Source of the DNA: Endomychus coccineus
Taxonomy: Eukaryota > Arthropoda > Insecta > Coleoptera > Endomychidae
Length of the DNA stretch: 64,000 bases
NCBI GenBank assembly: GCA_958510875.1
Contig: OY294071.1
Coordinates: 38,087,042 to 38,151,041 of the forward strand
Direction: 5' to 3'
The notes beneath the pieces were generated by a model that ran no database searches, had not been told where the DNA came from, and worked only from the letters and a program-made list of their open reading frames with translations. This document shows, piece by piece, positions 34,570 to 46,514 of the stretch. The translations under genes and the position numbers were made by a program. How positions within the stretch are numbered: position 1 is the stretch's first letter; every line of letters starts with the position of its first letter.

Positions 34570-35800
34570 ATTCCAAAATTATGTAATGATTAATAAAATA
34601 TTATGATTTGGAAGCTTCCGCGAACAGCGATTATTAAACACCTTGGTTTCATAATGGATTTAGCCCAGAAACCAAGATTGTTCAAGATTATACAATAGTT
34701 GTCACAGCTTGAACTCAGTACCTACTAAACGGCAGATGATTTGAAAACTAGATAGGTACTGCCAAAATCTCATTACTTTATCAAACTTGTAGTTGACCGA
34801 AATTTGGTTCAATCGAAAACATGCAGACTGACAATCTCACACACATTTCTTAGAAACATTTGATTTGTGGAAATAGCCTAGTAGTTGGAGGCTATTCACA
34901 CATATTGATATGACATAAAAATGAATTGGTAGTTGGAGATTAAACAAACATATTTTGCTGTCTGATTTAATTTACTATGATTCCAAAATTATGTAATGAT
35001 TAATAAAATATTATGATTTGGAAGCTTCCGCGAACAGCGATTATTAAACACCTTGGTTTCATAATGGATTTAGCCCAGAAACTAAGATTGTTCAAGATTA
35101 TACAATAGTTGTCACAGCTTGAACTCAGTACCTACTAAACGGCAGATGATTTGAAAACTAGATAGGTACTGCCAAAATCTCATTACTTTATCAAACTTGT
35201 AGTTGACCGAAATTTGGTTCAATCGAAAACATGCAGACTGACAATCTCACACACATTTCTTAGAAACATTTGATTTGTGGAAATAGCCTAGTAGTTGGAG
35301 GCTATTCACACATATTGATATGACATAAAAATGAATTGGTAGTTGGAGATTAAACAAACATATTTTGCTGTCTGATTTAATTTACTATGATTCCAAAATT
35401 ATGTAATGATTAATAAAATATTATGATTTGGAAGCTTCCGCGAACAGCGATTATTAAACACCTTGGTTTCATAATGGATTTAGCCCAGAAACTAAGATTG
35501 TTCAAGATTATACAATAGTTGTCACAGCTTGAACTCAGTACCTACTAAACGGCAGATGATTTGAAAACTAGATAGGTACTGCCAAAATCTCATTACTTTA
35601 TCAAACTTGTAGTTGACCGAAATTTGGTTCAATCGAAAACATGCAGACTGACAATCTCACACACATTTTTTAGAAACATTTGATTTGTGGAAATAGCCTA
35701 GTAGTTGGAGGCTATTCACACATATTGATATGACATAAAAATAAATTGGTAGTTGGAGATTAAACAAACATATTTGCTGTCTGATTTAATTTACTGTGAT
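34570..35800. repeat. 410-bp tandem triplication
   Basis: Three head-to-tail units begin at ATTCCAAAATTATGTAATG at 34570, 34980 and 35390, so the period is exactly 410 bp for the first two. The units differ at only a few positions (for example ACCAAG/ACTAAG, TTTCTTAG/TTTTTTAG, and one T deletion in unit 3). Near-identity points to recent amplification or homogenisation. No coding content seen. Confidence 0.95.
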
Positions 35801-36479
35801 GAAAAGGGTTTAGTACATTAATAGTAGGACTTCTAGTGGATAAGGGTGATTATATCGTACTTATTAGTGTTATAATGTACCCATAGTTGTGAACTCTTTT
35901 AGTTTATTACACCATTCTTAAGACAACGTTTTTCAGCAATCTATGCCTTGATAAATATTTCCGAATTTTACAAAAGGCATGTCATGAAAGGGAAATATGA
36001 AACACACGAATAAAGATAGATGATCACAATAAGGTCTCTAGTCTGAAGTAGAAGATTCGAAGAACGAAGGCGGGAACTAAGAGAATGATGGCTCCACCTT
36101 TAACGTCCGTCAAGTGAATTACAGTGAAGGCCGAAGACTCAAGTACGGATTGATTTATTCGTTGTTCTAATACCGGATCGATTATCAGGTGTAGGATGCT
36201 AACGACCACTGGAACTGATAGAGCCATCGACAATAAAGCTGTGTTGCATTAAAACGATTCAAGAGACGTGACTCAGTGAGTTATAGCCGACTATGACGAG
36301 ATGGGGTCAACTAAGGGAGCCACGTCTTCCAACGTTCCAGCACGTGACTCCATCATCTACGTAGAGGATCCTGAAGGATAATAATTGCTACATTACACGT
36401 TTGACATCATAAACAGCCTAACCTATTTCAACTTTACGAATGAGATTACAAAAACAAGCTTTTGCAATTGTGATAGAAA
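35801..36479. other. Unassigned DNA
   Basis: Nothing recognised. GC content rises at 36050-36380 but no credible frame or RNA gene was found. Confidence 0.4.
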
Positions 36480-37960
36480 ATGAAGGATTCTTCTTTAGAA
36501 AGTCGAATGAAACGGCATGTGTAATTGTTTCGAGGTAGGGGAAATCTTCGAATGACGATGTGTAACACGCACTCCCCACTGTATAGGGTTCATGATCAAA
36601 AAAAGGAATTGCTTCTGTTCTTCGTGTGTAGTAATTAACTTATTATACTCTTCCATTAATGCCACACATCGCTCCACAATATCATTCACTATTCTCATTG
36701 AACGTACAATGTTTCTAGCAGCTTTGTAGTCTTCATCTTCATCCCAAAAGCGAGCTTCTTTTTTCAAGAATGTGGATGAAAAAGCCTCAACGTGTTGCTG
36801 GAAACAAAATCCTCAATATTTTTTTCAGCAAAGTGATTTACATCCAAACTTATTCGCTTGGGGCCGTAATCTGAAACTTCCTCATTCAGCGCGGTGACCA
36901 TTTTTTGTTTCGTTTCAAAAGAAATTTCAGCATTGAAAAAAGCGGGCGCTTTCTTCAGAAAGGTACCACAAATGGCCTAAGAACTTCGTAAGGTTTTATT
37001 AGGCATGGCTTGGTTTATGTTTTTAATCTTAAGCTTTTTTAAACGCCACATGTCGTTTCTTGGTGCTGAACTTGCCGCAGGAGCTTGAAACCAGCATCGG
37101 ACGTAAAGTACGACAATGAAAACACAAATTTCAGTTATTGCTTTGTGTTCATGTTTTGTCAATTTAAACTGGTCTTTAAACATGAAAAGATTAAGGCAAT
37201 ACATTGCTGTTGCCATCAATCATGCACGAATGATATTCATTTGTTAGGTACACCTCTCAAAAATATTATTGTAAGTTTCAACAATTCCATGTAGTCATCC
37301 CGAGGTTAATAATCATTAAACTACTTCTCAGCGAATAAAATTGTGCTACTCGCTACATTTTTTACTCATCTTAGAGTGCCAGGGTCTAAAAAAAACTGTG
37401 CAGAACTTCTTCTGCTCGACATTAGGCCAAGCAGTTCTAAGACGTTTGAAAATCACTTGATGGTCTTAGTGCTTGAAGTACGACTGCTTCTAATTATATA
37501 TTTTCAATATATTGTGGCGACAAGCTAATCAAAAAAAATTCTTTTCCATCTTCTGCTCTAATACCATGCAAGGACCAATTTTTAAACCAGTGTTGACCGC
37601 AGTGGTGTCGAAGCACACACATTTTATTTGCCGGATAAGTTCCAGGTAATAATAGCTGAAGCACACGCCTCCCCTATTCCATGGCTAAGTTTGGGAACTA
37701 ACAAAAGTTGACAAAAACAGAGCCCATAATGAAGCTCGGAATATTCAATAGAATTCATAATTTTTGCAATTGTTCAATCGCATCACCATCAATAAACTTC
37801 TTTTGAGAATCAGTGTCAAAAAGTCATTCTAACCATTTGAATACGTGAACCATCAATGTTCCTTTAACTTCACTGACGATAGCAGCATATATTGAACATA
37901 TTTATGCAAATATTTTTTAAAGGAAATATTATTAATTTGCCCCTATTCAGTTCGCGCAGA
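36480..37960 (-). pseudogene. Decayed transposase-like gene (RNase H-like?)
   Basis: Minus-strand fragments in changing frames line up in one order: HVFKWLE (near 37850); a run with CFDTTAVNTGLKIGPCMVLE and then LACRHNILE (37500-37620); FKRLRTAWPNVEQKKFCTVF (37400-37450); MELLKLTIIFLRGVP; HEHKAITEICVFIVVLYVRC (near 37150); FFNAEISFETKQKMVTALNE then YGPKRISLDVNHFAEKNIED (36830-36930); and WDEDEDYKAARNIVRSMRIV then NDIVERCVALMEEYNKLITT (36600-36760). F-D-T-T-x-x-N-T-G and A-C-R-H are features of an insect repeat-encoded protein family I recall only as uncharacterised and transposase-like; the exact superfamily is not identified. Many stops and frameshifts: a dead copy lying antisense in intron 1. 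Confidence 0.6.
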
Positions 37961-40704
37961 AAATGTTTTACATGATTATTGCAATATTGCCAGACGCGTA
38001 TCGAAGATTCAATCTCTAAGACTCAAGGGTTAGTTGGTACACCTTACTATTAGTACAATGACCACATTGGTCAAACGAATGGACTGGCTGCAAAGCACCA
38101 CACCGACATTGGCACGCAACCCTGACAATTAACCTCGATGTTCATTTTTCACAGTAATGCACGCTACTCAGTCAATTTTACCTTCTGAAATTGTTCATTC
38201 TAATTTCAGAATTATCCACGTGTAAGTTTTGGAATCGATAAACGATATTGTACGTTTTGATACAAAATAGACTCACCCTCATCAAGTGATGAACTAGTCA
38301 ACACATATTTTGTTTATATATTCCAATTATAATGAATGCGTGGGTGTTCGGGATGGCGATTAAGCGTTTCATTTCTTTTCATTTTTGTTACTGTCAGCAC
38401 TTTGTGAGGTATTCCCGTCCTGTAGTCCTTTTTCAATGATTGCTCCTGAGCAAAGTTTGATTGTATGAAACATGATAGTCCGGGCAGGACTATTTGAATC
38501 AATATATCATAATCATAGATTCAATTCGTCACAGAGCACAATAAATATATCAAATATTTAGAAGCTAACTGAACTGGGTTAGTTCTGCTCATCTAATTAG
38601 GCAATTTATTCTCCAAAATATGAAGCCAAGTTTTTCTTTATTATCAATATTGCCACGCGCCAGTTTTTTGGTAGAGCTGAATGTTTTAAATGAATATTGG
38701 TTTGGGTTCGAGAGGCATGGCGTATCCCGTAGGATTCTTGTTTGAGATATATTAAATGTAATTTGAAATAAACAACATTGGTAAAACTAACTCAATAGAA
38801 TTTATTGAAACAGATTAACAAATAAAAATAAAATACGACGCTATTTAAAATGAGTACGTTGAATGAATTGATTAATAAAATACAATGATAAATCATTTCA
38901 AAATTAGCTTAGTTAATTTAAAAGACATGATAATGAATAGTTTTGAAAACAGTTTGATTAAATCATTAATTTCTCCATTTAATGTGAATGAAAACAACAT
39001 TACTTACATTATTAACATCGATGCGTACACACGCGAGAAGAAAGTTCGAATATCCCACTTTTCCTCTGTCGGGGACTTATATAAACTTTATTGATGAAAT
39101 GCAGCAATTTAGGATTCGCACGGTAAATGAACTTGTCTGGCAGAATAATGAAGCCTAATGCTGACATTACAGTTTTACTTATTATTTGCAATACAAAAGT
39201 ATCTGAGAATGAAATTAACACCGACAGACAGGAAATGGTTTGAAGTAAGTTTTGTAATAAGATAATACTTTTAAATAAAATATCTGAAAGATTATAATAG
39301 GAATAAAAATGATTTACAATATTGAAGGAAAATAAAGATTGGTAATAATTGAATTTGGTGAAATTGGAAACGTGACAATATCTTGTATTTTATATATTCA
39401 ACAACGGTCACCTTCAACAACGGCCACCTCAGCTAATAATATCATATCACAATTACCTCGATTTATGTGCAATAATCAATTTAAGTGTGACCAGAATTTC
39501 ATTGAATTCCAAAGAATTGAGAGCGTTAGGATTCAAATGTTCGTTAAAGGTCTTTTATAAGAAGATTATGTCTGGAAACTATTTTGTTGGCAAGCTAAAA
39601 TCTAGCAGAATCGTAAATCCCCAGAAGAGGTAATTGAGAATCATTTAACTGTTAGAAAATCAGAATTCATAAATTCGCCAAAATCTAATCAAATGAAAAT
39701 ATTTACACAATTTTTAGCCAAACTTCTATGGAATCATATTTTGATTTTTGAAGTATCGAGTTTTTGAGTAATTGGCCTGATTTCCCAATTTTCATTTGTA
39801 GGGGGCACCAGCGTATACAAGGGAGGGGTGGTGGGGGTGCTTACTCTCCCCCGAAGGCTCATGCCATGTGAACAAAAATCACTCCTCAAGATGCACAATA
39901 AAATTGAAAAAATGTTGTGTTATTAATTATGTATCTATAAATGAATCTATTTTTTATTTTTCAGCAACTGGCAAGGAGAAGGGTAATTTTATGATTGTCT
40001 CTGCACGTAATTTACCTAGGTGTTTTTTGATTTATGTTTTAAAAGTTTCTATTATCTGGTGTCCTAGACGATGGATTATCCTCCCCCCTCAGACGTATGG
40101 CTGGATGGCCGGTGGTATAGGGGGTTTGAAACGGTGACAGCGAAATAATAGAATAATCGCAGAAAATAGAAGAATGATACAAGCAGTCGATAATAAATCT
40201 TATATTCCAGGCCTTAATTAAAAAGAGAGAATGCTTAAAGTGGAGTTCAAAGCTTTGACGTGGACAAAGCCTTAAACACCTCAAGCACTGTACTGAAACT
40301 CCGCCTTCGCTAATCTATGATTGTGCTCGCGTGACCCCATGCGTGTTTGCTTAACATGAATGTTGTCACGACAACAAAATATTACGTACCGTATTACCAA
40401 TAAGTCACATCTAAAAAATGTTATGTTTATACTACACCATGTTTCCATTTTGGTAGTAAAGTTTTCATATCTGCTTTAGGATATATCATTTCCCATTTTC
40501 TATGTGGAAACTGCGCCTTAGTTCTTTGATAGAATTTTCTTCTGTTCCGTATCTGAAAAGGAGGATTTATTGACTGCCTTTTATACTTGTTTCTTACATC
40601 ATTTCTTACAATATAAGAATTGTTTCATACAATGAATACCAAATACAGGGAAGTGCTTTCATGTGACAGTATAATAATAATACCCTAAAATAATAGAATC
40701 TGGT
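37961..40704. other. Unassigned intron DNA
   Basis: No gene or repeat array recognised. A G-rich patch (39800-39860) and a C-rich patch (40080-40100) stand out from AT-rich surroundings without an explanation. Confidence 0.4.
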
Positions 40705-41858
40705 TCTAAAACTTGGTCGGGGCTGCTGCAAATTCCGACGACATCGCAGCCATCGTACCAGAAAACCTAAAAGTCAATTAACCGAAGCTACTCCTCCATC
40801 CCGGGCGGTAAGTAGCTTCAGGCTCCTAAATCGTGTGCCCTAAGTATTCTCATTGAAATCAGAATGACTGCCTTCTGCATCCGGTCTATCAAGATCTGCG
40901 CCGAGTTCTACAGGCCGGTATGATCTTCAAGTTCGAACGCGAAACCACTAAAACGACCTTGTGGCCTGGGTATAGCGTGCGGAGCTCGAACAGGAGATCT
41001 TGATATTTTGTCCATTTTTCCTCTTCTTTCAAGACTATATTCCACTCTGCCGGAGCAGAGAATTCGATGACATACATAATCTTGCTTAGTTTATCGAGGA
41101 GGACAACGTCAGGCCTATTTGCTTGTATGGACCTGACGGTCGGAAACGGGTAATTCCAGTAGATTTGGCATTTTTCGTTTCCGACAAGGGACTCAATATA
41201 TCCTGGCATGTAAGGCAGCACCGGCTCTTGGTCTATTCCGTACGAGTACCTTAGATGGTAATACAGCATCCGTAGGGCCGCATTATGGCGATGGATGTAC
41301 GCCGATGCCGCTTCTGCCGGAAATGCCGACAGCGGGTGGAAAAGCGTCTCAGGCGCCTTTCGACAGGCCCTGCAGCTGACATCAGGAGCCTGTACACATC
41401 ACGCTGTGGCGATAGACCAAGATGTTAATTACGCCATCTCGGATGTAAGCCCGGCTGACCTTGGGTAGCCGAAGGTCAACCTGGTGGACAAGCTGGGCTG
41501 CCTTAACGATAAATGCCTTCACTCCGGCCAATTCGTGACTTTTAATAAGGCGCAGGAGGGGGTCCGAACTCCTAAGAACTTTACAAGCTATACTCGGAAC
41601 CACACTTTGATGCAGACCCTCCAGACTGAGGAGTTTCCTACTTCCCCGGTGATAGATGCGGGAAACGGAGGACCTGGGATGCAAACTGTGATGGATATGC
41701 ATCATTTTCCGAGTGTCTTTGTCGAATCTATGCACCTCATCGACCGTCCATTTCACCACTCCAGAAGAGTGGAGCAGTACTGGAACGGCAAGCATATTTG
41801 TTTCAGATTTGTTCACACTCGAAAGTTCGGAAGACCAAATCTTTCGAACAAGGTTTCT
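40705..41858 (-). pseudogene. R4-like non-LTR element, 3' fragment with REL endonuclease
   Basis: The minus strand encodes, from 41858 downward, LVRKIWSSELSSVNKSETNM, KWTVDEVHRFDKDTRKMMHI, ...CKVLRSSDPLLRLIKSHELA, a frameshift near 41383, then YHLRYSYGIDQEPVLPYMPG and RPDVVLLDKLSKIMYVIEFS with KWTKYQDLLFELRTLYPGHK. RPD-x12-E-x-S is the PD-(D/E)xK-like core of the restriction-like endonuclease. The 3' UTR hairpin (40784-40819) and the 3' terminal GC-rich block (to about 40705) are preserved. It is truncated at 41858 by the inverted repeat that follows, and is a sister of 52270-55285. Confidence 0.85.
40784..40819 (-). other. 3' UTR hairpin of the R4-like element
   Basis: GAAGCTACT and AGTAGCTTC form a 9-bp perfect stem around a GC-rich loop. 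The same stem with a different loop is at 55176-55210, beginning at the stop codon. This could be the RNA structure recognised by the RT in target-primed reverse transcription (inference). Confidence 0.55.
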
Positions 41859-41859
41859 T

Positions 41860-42158
41860 TTATATTTTTGTAAATACAAACTTCTGAAAGGATAGTAGAT
41901 CATTGATGAACACAATGCGATTCGATGCCCTACCATAGATCAACCATTCACGCACATTCATCTAAAGTTCAGTCGTTTTTGAAGTATGGATTGTAGGTTA
42001 AAGTATTGTTATGGTTGGCAATTACTTGACAGTACTTATTGAAAAACGACTGAACTTTAGATGAATGTGCGTGAATAGTTGATCTATGGTAGGGCATTGA
42101 ATTGCATCAATGATCTACTATCCTTTCAGAGGTTTATATTTACAAAAATATAAAAATT
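41860..42158. repeat. Inverted repeat with about 125-bp arms
   Basis: Left arm about 41860-41982 and right arm about 42038-42158 pair (CTGAAAGGATAGTAGATCAT / ATGATCTACTATCCTTTCAG; CATCTAAAGTTCAGTCGTTT / AAACGACTGAACTTTAGATG). The right arm also occurs alone at 50975-51095. The right arm runs straight into the tRNA-like sequence. Confidence 0.85.
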
Positions 42159-42165
42159 TAACGGG

Positions 42166-42239
42166 ACCAAAGTGGTGTAATTGGTAAAACACCCTGGACT
42201 AGAAATCCAGTAATGTGGGTTCGAATTCCGCCTATGGTT
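42166..42239 (+). tRNA. tRNA-like sequence with AGA anticodon, probably SINE head or pseudogene
   Basis: It folds by eye as a cloverleaf: acceptor ACCAAAG/CTATGGT (one A-A mismatch), D stem GTGT/ACAC, anticodon stem CTGGA/TCCAG with loop CTAGAAA (anticodon AGA, Ser), T stem GTGGG/TCCGC with loop TTCGAAT. Box A-like TGGTGTAATTGG and box B-like GGTTCGAATTCC (one change) are present. A true eukaryotic tRNA-Ser has a long variable arm; here it is about 4 nt. That, the T-stem wobble pairs and the repeat flanks argue for a tRNA-derived repeat or pseudogene rather than a working tRNA. Confidence 0.45.
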
Positions 42240-42442
42240 CAATCTTTTACGTTTATTCATCTTTATAATCCTATGTTAAATTATCTAAGTTATCTTCATA
42301 ACTCAGAAAATTTAATTCTTCATCTCTTAAGTTACCTACACGAAATTGTTGCCAATTAGGCAAAGAAACTCTAAACTTGTTGTGGGTTTTCTTAGATTTT
42401 TCAGCAATTTTAAATGAATCTTAATGAAACAATCTTTTCATT

Positions 42443-42472
42443 CGACGCGTTTCGGCTTTCGCCTTCTCCAGG
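42443..42472 (-). ncRNA. Hammerhead-like motif with core change (PLE family 1)
   Basis: Same as 1132-1161, but the 5' core reads CTGGAGA in place of CTGAAGA (conserved A changed to G). GGC-GAAA-GCC stem, GAAA and ACGCGTC are intact. Probably inactive. Confidence 0.5.
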
Positions 42473-43016
42473 AATTTATTCATTGTTCACATTTGAAACT
42501 GAAATTTAACAAAATATTTTTATATTAATTAGCTGTATGCACAATGTGTATTTATGACAAAGTTTCATATTTAAAATTTATGTGTATAATAACTTAATAA
42601 CTAACTTAGTTCAGTGATTATGTACAAAATAAATTAATTTTTCATGAACTATTTGAATTTTGAATATACTTATTACGTAATAGAATATCAACAGATTTCG
42701 TTTGCTTATGTTGGGTTTAAGACTTTTCTGATATTGGTGATTAGTATGTTTAATTTACTTACGTGAGTTGATTTTACAGAAGCCCACACTCATCATGGCT
42801 TTGCAATTCAGACTGAAAACAGTTTGCAGAATGGGTTTTCATTCTAAATGTATGGGTAAGATACACTGCTGGCTGACAGTTTGTTACACTTGTTAGAGAT
42901 CAGTGCCTGTTTGCAGTAAAATTTAATTGCTAATATGTGGCTCTTCTATTATATTTCTGTTCGACTGGACTATTCTGATTTAGTTACTTCAAAGAATTAT
43001 ATTATATATTTGCGAA

Positions 43017-43180
43017 AAATTATTCATATCGGTCTTATCATTTACGCAGTTTTGATTTTTTTTGATGTGTACCATTTCTCTTTTCATTTTGTTCTTTTTC
43101 TATTATATCGAACTGCTCAAAATTGAATTTATGTTTAGTATTTGTCTCATGTTTTTTTAACGCTGTTGAGTTTTTTTGAT
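43017..43180 (-). pseudogene. PLE GIY-YIG tail (family 1)
   Basis: The minus strand reads LKYQKNSTALKKHETNTKHK, FNFEQFDIIEKEQNEKRNGT, then HQKKSKLRK and a stop. It has the Y-x-K-N-S-T-A-L-x-K-H pattern of PLE nuclease tails. The 5' part is truncated at the short TA run. Confidence 0.65.
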
Positions 43181-43226
43181 ATTTAAGTATATATATATGA
43201 AATTCATATGTCAAATGTTGTTTCAG

Positions 43227-43349
43227 GTTCCAACAACAAAACTGCTATTGCAATTCATAATTGTTTGTTAGCTCGTCAGTTCTGTTTCGAAGATTCATCT
43301 TGCTCGGCTATTCTCGAAATTATTCCAAGAGTCTGTGGTCCAGAATTGG
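43227..43349 (+). CDS. Gfrl: GDNF-receptor-like protein, exon 2
   Basis: Acceptor TTTCAG|GT at 43226/43227; donor G|GTAAGT at 43349/43350. Forty full codons with phase-1 ends: SNNKTAIAIHNCLLARQFCF, EDSSCSAILEIIPRVCGPEL. The spacing of cysteines (N-C, F-C, S-C, V-C) is the first half of a GDNF/GAS1 domain. It continues in frame into exon 3 as ...CGPEL-V-ACSTVTVTKC. It lies only about 30 bp beyond a PLE remnant's TA run, so an element sits almost against the splice acceptor. Confidence 0.88.
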
Positions 43350-46300
43350 GTAAGTTATTTCCCTCTTATAACAGATTAGGCATACTCACCTAATATGTGC
43401 TCTTACCTCAAACTGTTTGTACATGTTATGTCTATGATAAAATAGTGGTGGCTCGTATTAACAGTGATAAAGCACTGGCCGCACTCTAGCGAATGTTATG
43501 TATTTTAATCCGAATATCACTTCTAGCAAAACCCAAAACTGCGGAATACTGAAAATTTGACTGTAGAACTTACACTGTAGTTACAATTCCCAATAGCACA
43601 ATATCGACATGATGCGGAGAATAGTTCCAAGGAATTAACATTACCAAGGTGAACTAGAAAAACGCCAAATATTCGTCAAGTGGACCATGTGTACTTTCAA
43701 CCCCTACAACCAGGACTCGATAAAATAATAACTGTAATGGGCAATGAAGTAGCTTATTAGTCAAGTTCTGTTGGATGCTGATCACATCTCAGCATCTAGG
43801 ACTTTTTGTGCGATCCAGTTAGATGATTTACAGTACATATTTCGTAACTCTATTTCGTGTACTAGTCTGTACAGGTTCTTTACCTATTGGATGGTATACT
43901 CTGCGCGATCTAGTGCCTCGCATTCTGACAGTATGTGATTGGCCGGGTATCCTAGCTCCTAGACCACAGCGTCATTGTTTATAAACTGTTAAAAAATGGT
44001 GTAAACTTAAGTTAACTCCAATTTATCCTATTGAAATTAAGGTGAAACTAGTTTTGAATTAACTTAAAGTTACTGTGAAAGTTTTGAATCGATTCAATGT
44101 ATACTTTGGGAGTATTGCTTTTTTTAAATTTTCAACCCTTCAGAAAAGGCTGTTTATTACACAAGTTAGTGCAAAACTACTTTCCCTCACCGCCTGAACA
44201 GAATGTGTGGACACCCATGCCTTTACATGTACATTCCTTGCTAATATTTATATAGAGCCAGTACGAACTACTTTTGATCTTGTTGAAGTTCCTAAAATTC
44301 AAAGATAACACCTCGAAAACTTTTCTCATAAATTTAGATCTTGACTTGTTACAAAGCCTTGCACGTAGTGAAAATATATTACTTTTAATCGGGGCAATCG
44401 GGGATGTGCATTATACCTTAGACATCGCACATTATTTTTAATGTATTCACTTGATAAAATTACAAGTAACCAATACGTTTTATGAGAAATTATAAATTTA
44501 CAATTAATAATGATGATGTGGATCCCTAATATACGTACAGAGCATTTTCCCATTCCAGATAACTAGATATATTTAGTATTCAATAGAATGTCGCGTTATG
44601 TGAGGCAATATAATCACATACGAAATGAAAACCAGTTGATTGTCTCCAAAATTTCATGAATCTTTATCACGTAGACACTTCATCAAACTTCGGAATGAGG
44701 AGTACCAGACAAATAATACAAAAGTTGTTTGGTTCAGTTATTTCGAATCAGTATTACGTAAGGCCTTATTCTCCCTCATTCTTATTTTCCAAAAGATTGT
44801 TCATAGTTTCAAGAGGGTGGAGAGGAGAGGTTTGAATATCAACCGATATTTATCGAAAATAATCCAACTTTTTTTTCACTTCTGCATTGCTATAGATAAA
44901 CTTGCTAAATGTAGGGAAATTACATGGTTTGCTGAGGGATAGACAGATAGAAGCGAATTGTTCGAATCGGATTATATGAAAATAATTCTTCTGGAGATTG
45001 GGTTTACTATATTTTTATCAAAAATTATTGTCACGATTAAATATCGACAGTTCACCATCGGGGCCCGGTTTGAATCACCTACCTACAGTAGCTCTCATCA
45101 TTACTCACAGTTATATATTTTTAAATATTACATATTTTGTTTTCAAAATTGAATAGGTTTCTCTCGCTCAAACAAGACCACCGAAAACTAGATATGTTGT
45201 AATTGCTACCTGATTTGATCAAATATTGGTTAACAATAATTATTATTGTTTGAGTGGCAAGGTGTAGGTATCTCGTAAATTGACACCAAAAGCACGTGTC
45301 TCGGAGTATCATAGTGTTGTGCGGCGTAGCGTAACATGGAGTGGTTGAGTCATCGTAAAACAAGCGCAAGGGCGAACTATTTAGACAATGGAGTGAAGTA
45401 GATACTGAGGCGACACGCTCAAGCCGCCATAACAGAACAGGCCAGAACGCTTTTATAAATTATTCAAGGTGCTGTATTGATCCGCTTTTGCTCTCTTTCC
45501 CCAACTATGTATTTTACTGCTATAGATATCTGATCTGTGCCCTTCGCGGACTCATGCTTAGAACAGCTACCTGACCTACCACACGTGGATCCAACACGAA
45601 TAATCTATAAAGGTTATACATGCCTATAACTATTTCGTTAGATTTAACTATCCTCTTGACAAAATATCTACCCAGTGGACCCAGTGATGCGATTTGTTTT
45701 TTCATCAAACTGAATACACTATAAATGAATACTGATTATCTGCACACTTCAATAATGTTATAAGCTATTCAGTGCCATGAGTGAAATATTTGAAGGGAAT
45801 ATTGCAGAAAATTGTCCTCAAAGTTACTCTCTGCAGGAAATAAAAGGAAAAATGTAACTTGTATTCTTATAGTGGAGAGGAAGATTCTTTTAGAAAATAT
45901 TTTGCAGCCATATTGTTAAACCCACTGAGATTTACTAACTGAAGGGAACCAAATAAATAAATATTTATAAACAGCATTATTCATTTTCTCTCAGAAATAT
46001 GTTTTGTTTGATAAGACGATTTCAAGTAGCTAATTAAGTATCAGGGGGTCGATTGGATATCCGGGTTTTCTTCCGCGTATTACTTTGATCGCTAGTGGGG
46101 CAACAATGGTCTTGATGACTTTTCAGTAGAATCTCATCTGCCATCTTTAGAAACTTGCTACGGCTCCTCGCTACTCGAAGTGAAGTACTACACTGGAGAA
46201 AACCCAGAAATACGGTGTATCATACAACACCCGCATGATACTGATACATGTTGGAACATTCTGGAATAGAAATGAATCATCAATTTGGATGATAGGATGG

Positions 46301-46514
46301 GAACAGTTAAAAGGGGTTTATTACAGAAAAATAATTAATGCAAATATCGAGTAAAAATAAGGATAAACTTTGGATCAATTTCACTTTTAATACCTAAATT
46401 TGTGGAAAGCCGCAGTTTATCTTTCGCAAAATTTCTTAAGCCACGGCCAATAATTTCCTTATTAAACAAAATTTAGGGTGAGTTTTATAATAATCATTGA
46501 GAAGCATTATCTGA
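43350..46514 (+). other. Intron 2, 5' part; nothing recognised
   Basis: AT-rich intron (intron 2 runs 43350-49220). No element could be identified in this part; several short open frames have no family resemblance. Confidence 0.5.

Larger units (their letters stand above)
42376..43190 (-). mobile_element. PLE 3' fragment (family 1), single copy
   Basis: 42376-43010 matches the arm of palindrome 1 in the same order and, unlike it, continues into coding sequence at 43017-43180. This copy explains palindrome 1: the mirror point lies just past the ORF stop. It ends at a short TA run (43188-43198) shortly before exon 2. Confidence 0.85.

Noticed and set aside
34570..35800. CRISPR array
   Set aside because: The 410-bp tandem units have no short repeat-spacer structure, and the genome is clearly animal.
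42166..42239. Functional tRNA-Ser(AGA)
   Set aside because: The long variable arm of eukaryotic tRNA-Ser is missing, the acceptor has a mismatch and the flanks are repetitive; kept as tRNA-like only.
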